A stretch of 64,000 nucleotides of DNA from Lachnospiraceae bacterium (GTDB lineage Bacteria; Bacillota; Clostridia; Lachnospirales; Lachnospiraceae). The position numbers and the translations under genes were made by a program. Positions within the stretch are counted from its first letter, which is position 1. The number at the start of each line of letters is the position of its first letter. The stretch spans positions 1 to 64,000 of the forward strand of contig JAJQDE010000055.1 in the NCBI GenBank assembly GCA_021202335.1, given 5' to 3'. The notes under the pieces are model-generated. The model saw nothing but the letters and a program-made list of their open reading frames with translations, was not told the DNA's origin and ran no database searches. Positions 63,611-64,000 of this stretch are shown piece after piece.

Positions 63611-64000
63611 ATGGATTTCGACGTAAAGGAAGAACTAAAAAAGCTCCCCAAAAAGCCGGGGGTTTATATCATGCACAATGCCGACGACGCGATACTCTAT
63701 GTGGGGAAGGCAAAAAATCTCCACAACAGGGTGCGCTCGTATTTTAAGGAAAACATCGGCAGAGGGCCGCAGATTGATAAGATGGTGGCGCAGATTGACC
63801 GCTTTGAATACATTGTCACGGATTCGGAGCTTGAGGCGCTTGTGCTTGAGAATAATCTCATCAAGGAAAACTGCCCGAAGTACAACACCCTTTTGAAGGA
63901 CGACAAGACCTATCCTTATATTAAGGTAACGCTTGACGAGGAGTACCCGCGCGTGATGATGGTGCGCAGGATGAAAAAGGACAGGGCGAAGTATTTCGGG
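63611..64000 (+). CDS. uvrC: Excinuclease ABC subunit C (5-prime part)
   Basis: The first 130 codons of UvrC, cut by the end of the window. The GIY-YIG nuclease domain is clear: [23 protein letters not shown], then LHNRVRSYF and [19 protein letters not shown]. The protein makes the 3-prime incision in nucleotide excision repair. It follows ftsH by seven bases, so the two are probably co-transcribed. AAAGGGCAG precedes the ATG. Confidence 0.95.
   Translation, partial: MDFDVKEELKKLPKKPGVYIMHNADDAILYVGKAKNLHNRVRSYFKENIGRGPQIDKMVAQIDRFEYIVTDSELEALVLENNLIKENCPKYNTLLKDDKTYPYIKVTLDEEYPRVMMVRRMKKDRAKYFG

Overview
The window looks like the chromosome of an anaerobic, butyrate-forming Gram-positive bacterium of the Clostridia, most likely family Lachnospiraceae. 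The reasons are: one complete S10-spc-alpha ribosomal operon with a KOW-domain gene between map and infA; a zinc-type S14 and a zinc-lid adenylate kinase; an iron-sulfur L-serine dehydratase split into two subunits; a contiguous thl-crt-hbd-bcd-etfB-etfA set; strong GGAGG-type ribosome binding sites; and nearly all genes on one strand. No species is claimed. No rRNA, tRNA or CRISPR array was seen.

Layout. 1-11 kb is an envelope and accessory region: a secreted BspA-like protein (minus strand), a coiled-coil membrane protein, a flavin reductase, an 1802-residue secreted surface protein, an O-antigen-ligase-type membrane protein and an XRE-cupin regulator. 11-17.4 kb holds a LysM-G5-M23 peptidase, murA, metK and the iscS-iscU pair. 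17.5-18.5 kb is an AT-rich two-gene island on the minus strand with a DUF3990 (ADP-ribosyltransferase-like) protein and a partner. 18.7-23.6 kb has sdaAB-sdaAA, exonuclease III, an isochorismatase-fold hydrolase, a DUF2752 protein, a Q/P/Y-rich membrane protein and a convergent methyltransferase. 23.8-41.1 kb is the ribosomal protein superoperon, rpsJ to rplQ, with secY, adk, map, infA, rpmJ and rpoA. 41.2-46.5 kb continues with a J-domain protein, the ECF transporter core (ecfA1, ecfA2, ecfT), truA and rplM-rpsI.

46.5-47.4 kb is the most unusual part. The last 23 bases of the rpsI region occur again 891 bases downstream with one mismatch. Between the copies lie a group II intron 3-prime fragment and a complete-looking type I toxin-antitoxin module: a 29-residue membrane peptide, a hairpin masking its ribosome binding site, and a convergent antisense promoter. 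This reads as the decayed remnant of an element that integrated in the 3-prime end of rpsI.

47.5-53.2 kb has an SDR oxidoreductase, a thioredoxin reductase-like protein, an SH3-NlpC/P60 hydrolase with two WalR-like boxes upstream, a long-form hibernation factor preceded by a DnaA-box cluster, and a second M23 peptidase. 53.3-59.5 kb is the butyrate operon, with a Rex-like palindrome over its promoter. 59.6-64 kb has pyrG (minus), ftsH (plus, from overlapping divergent promoters) and the 5-prime part of uvrC.

A recurring theme is local RNA structure at gene starts. Small hairpins sit immediately before a stereotyped ribosome binding site (GAAATGAGG or GGAATGGRG) at rpsD, adk, map, sdaAA, hbd, etfB and bcd, and a 62-nt leader is duplicated almost exactly upstream of hbd and etfB. 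Structured leaders also precede rpsJ, rpsM and rplM.
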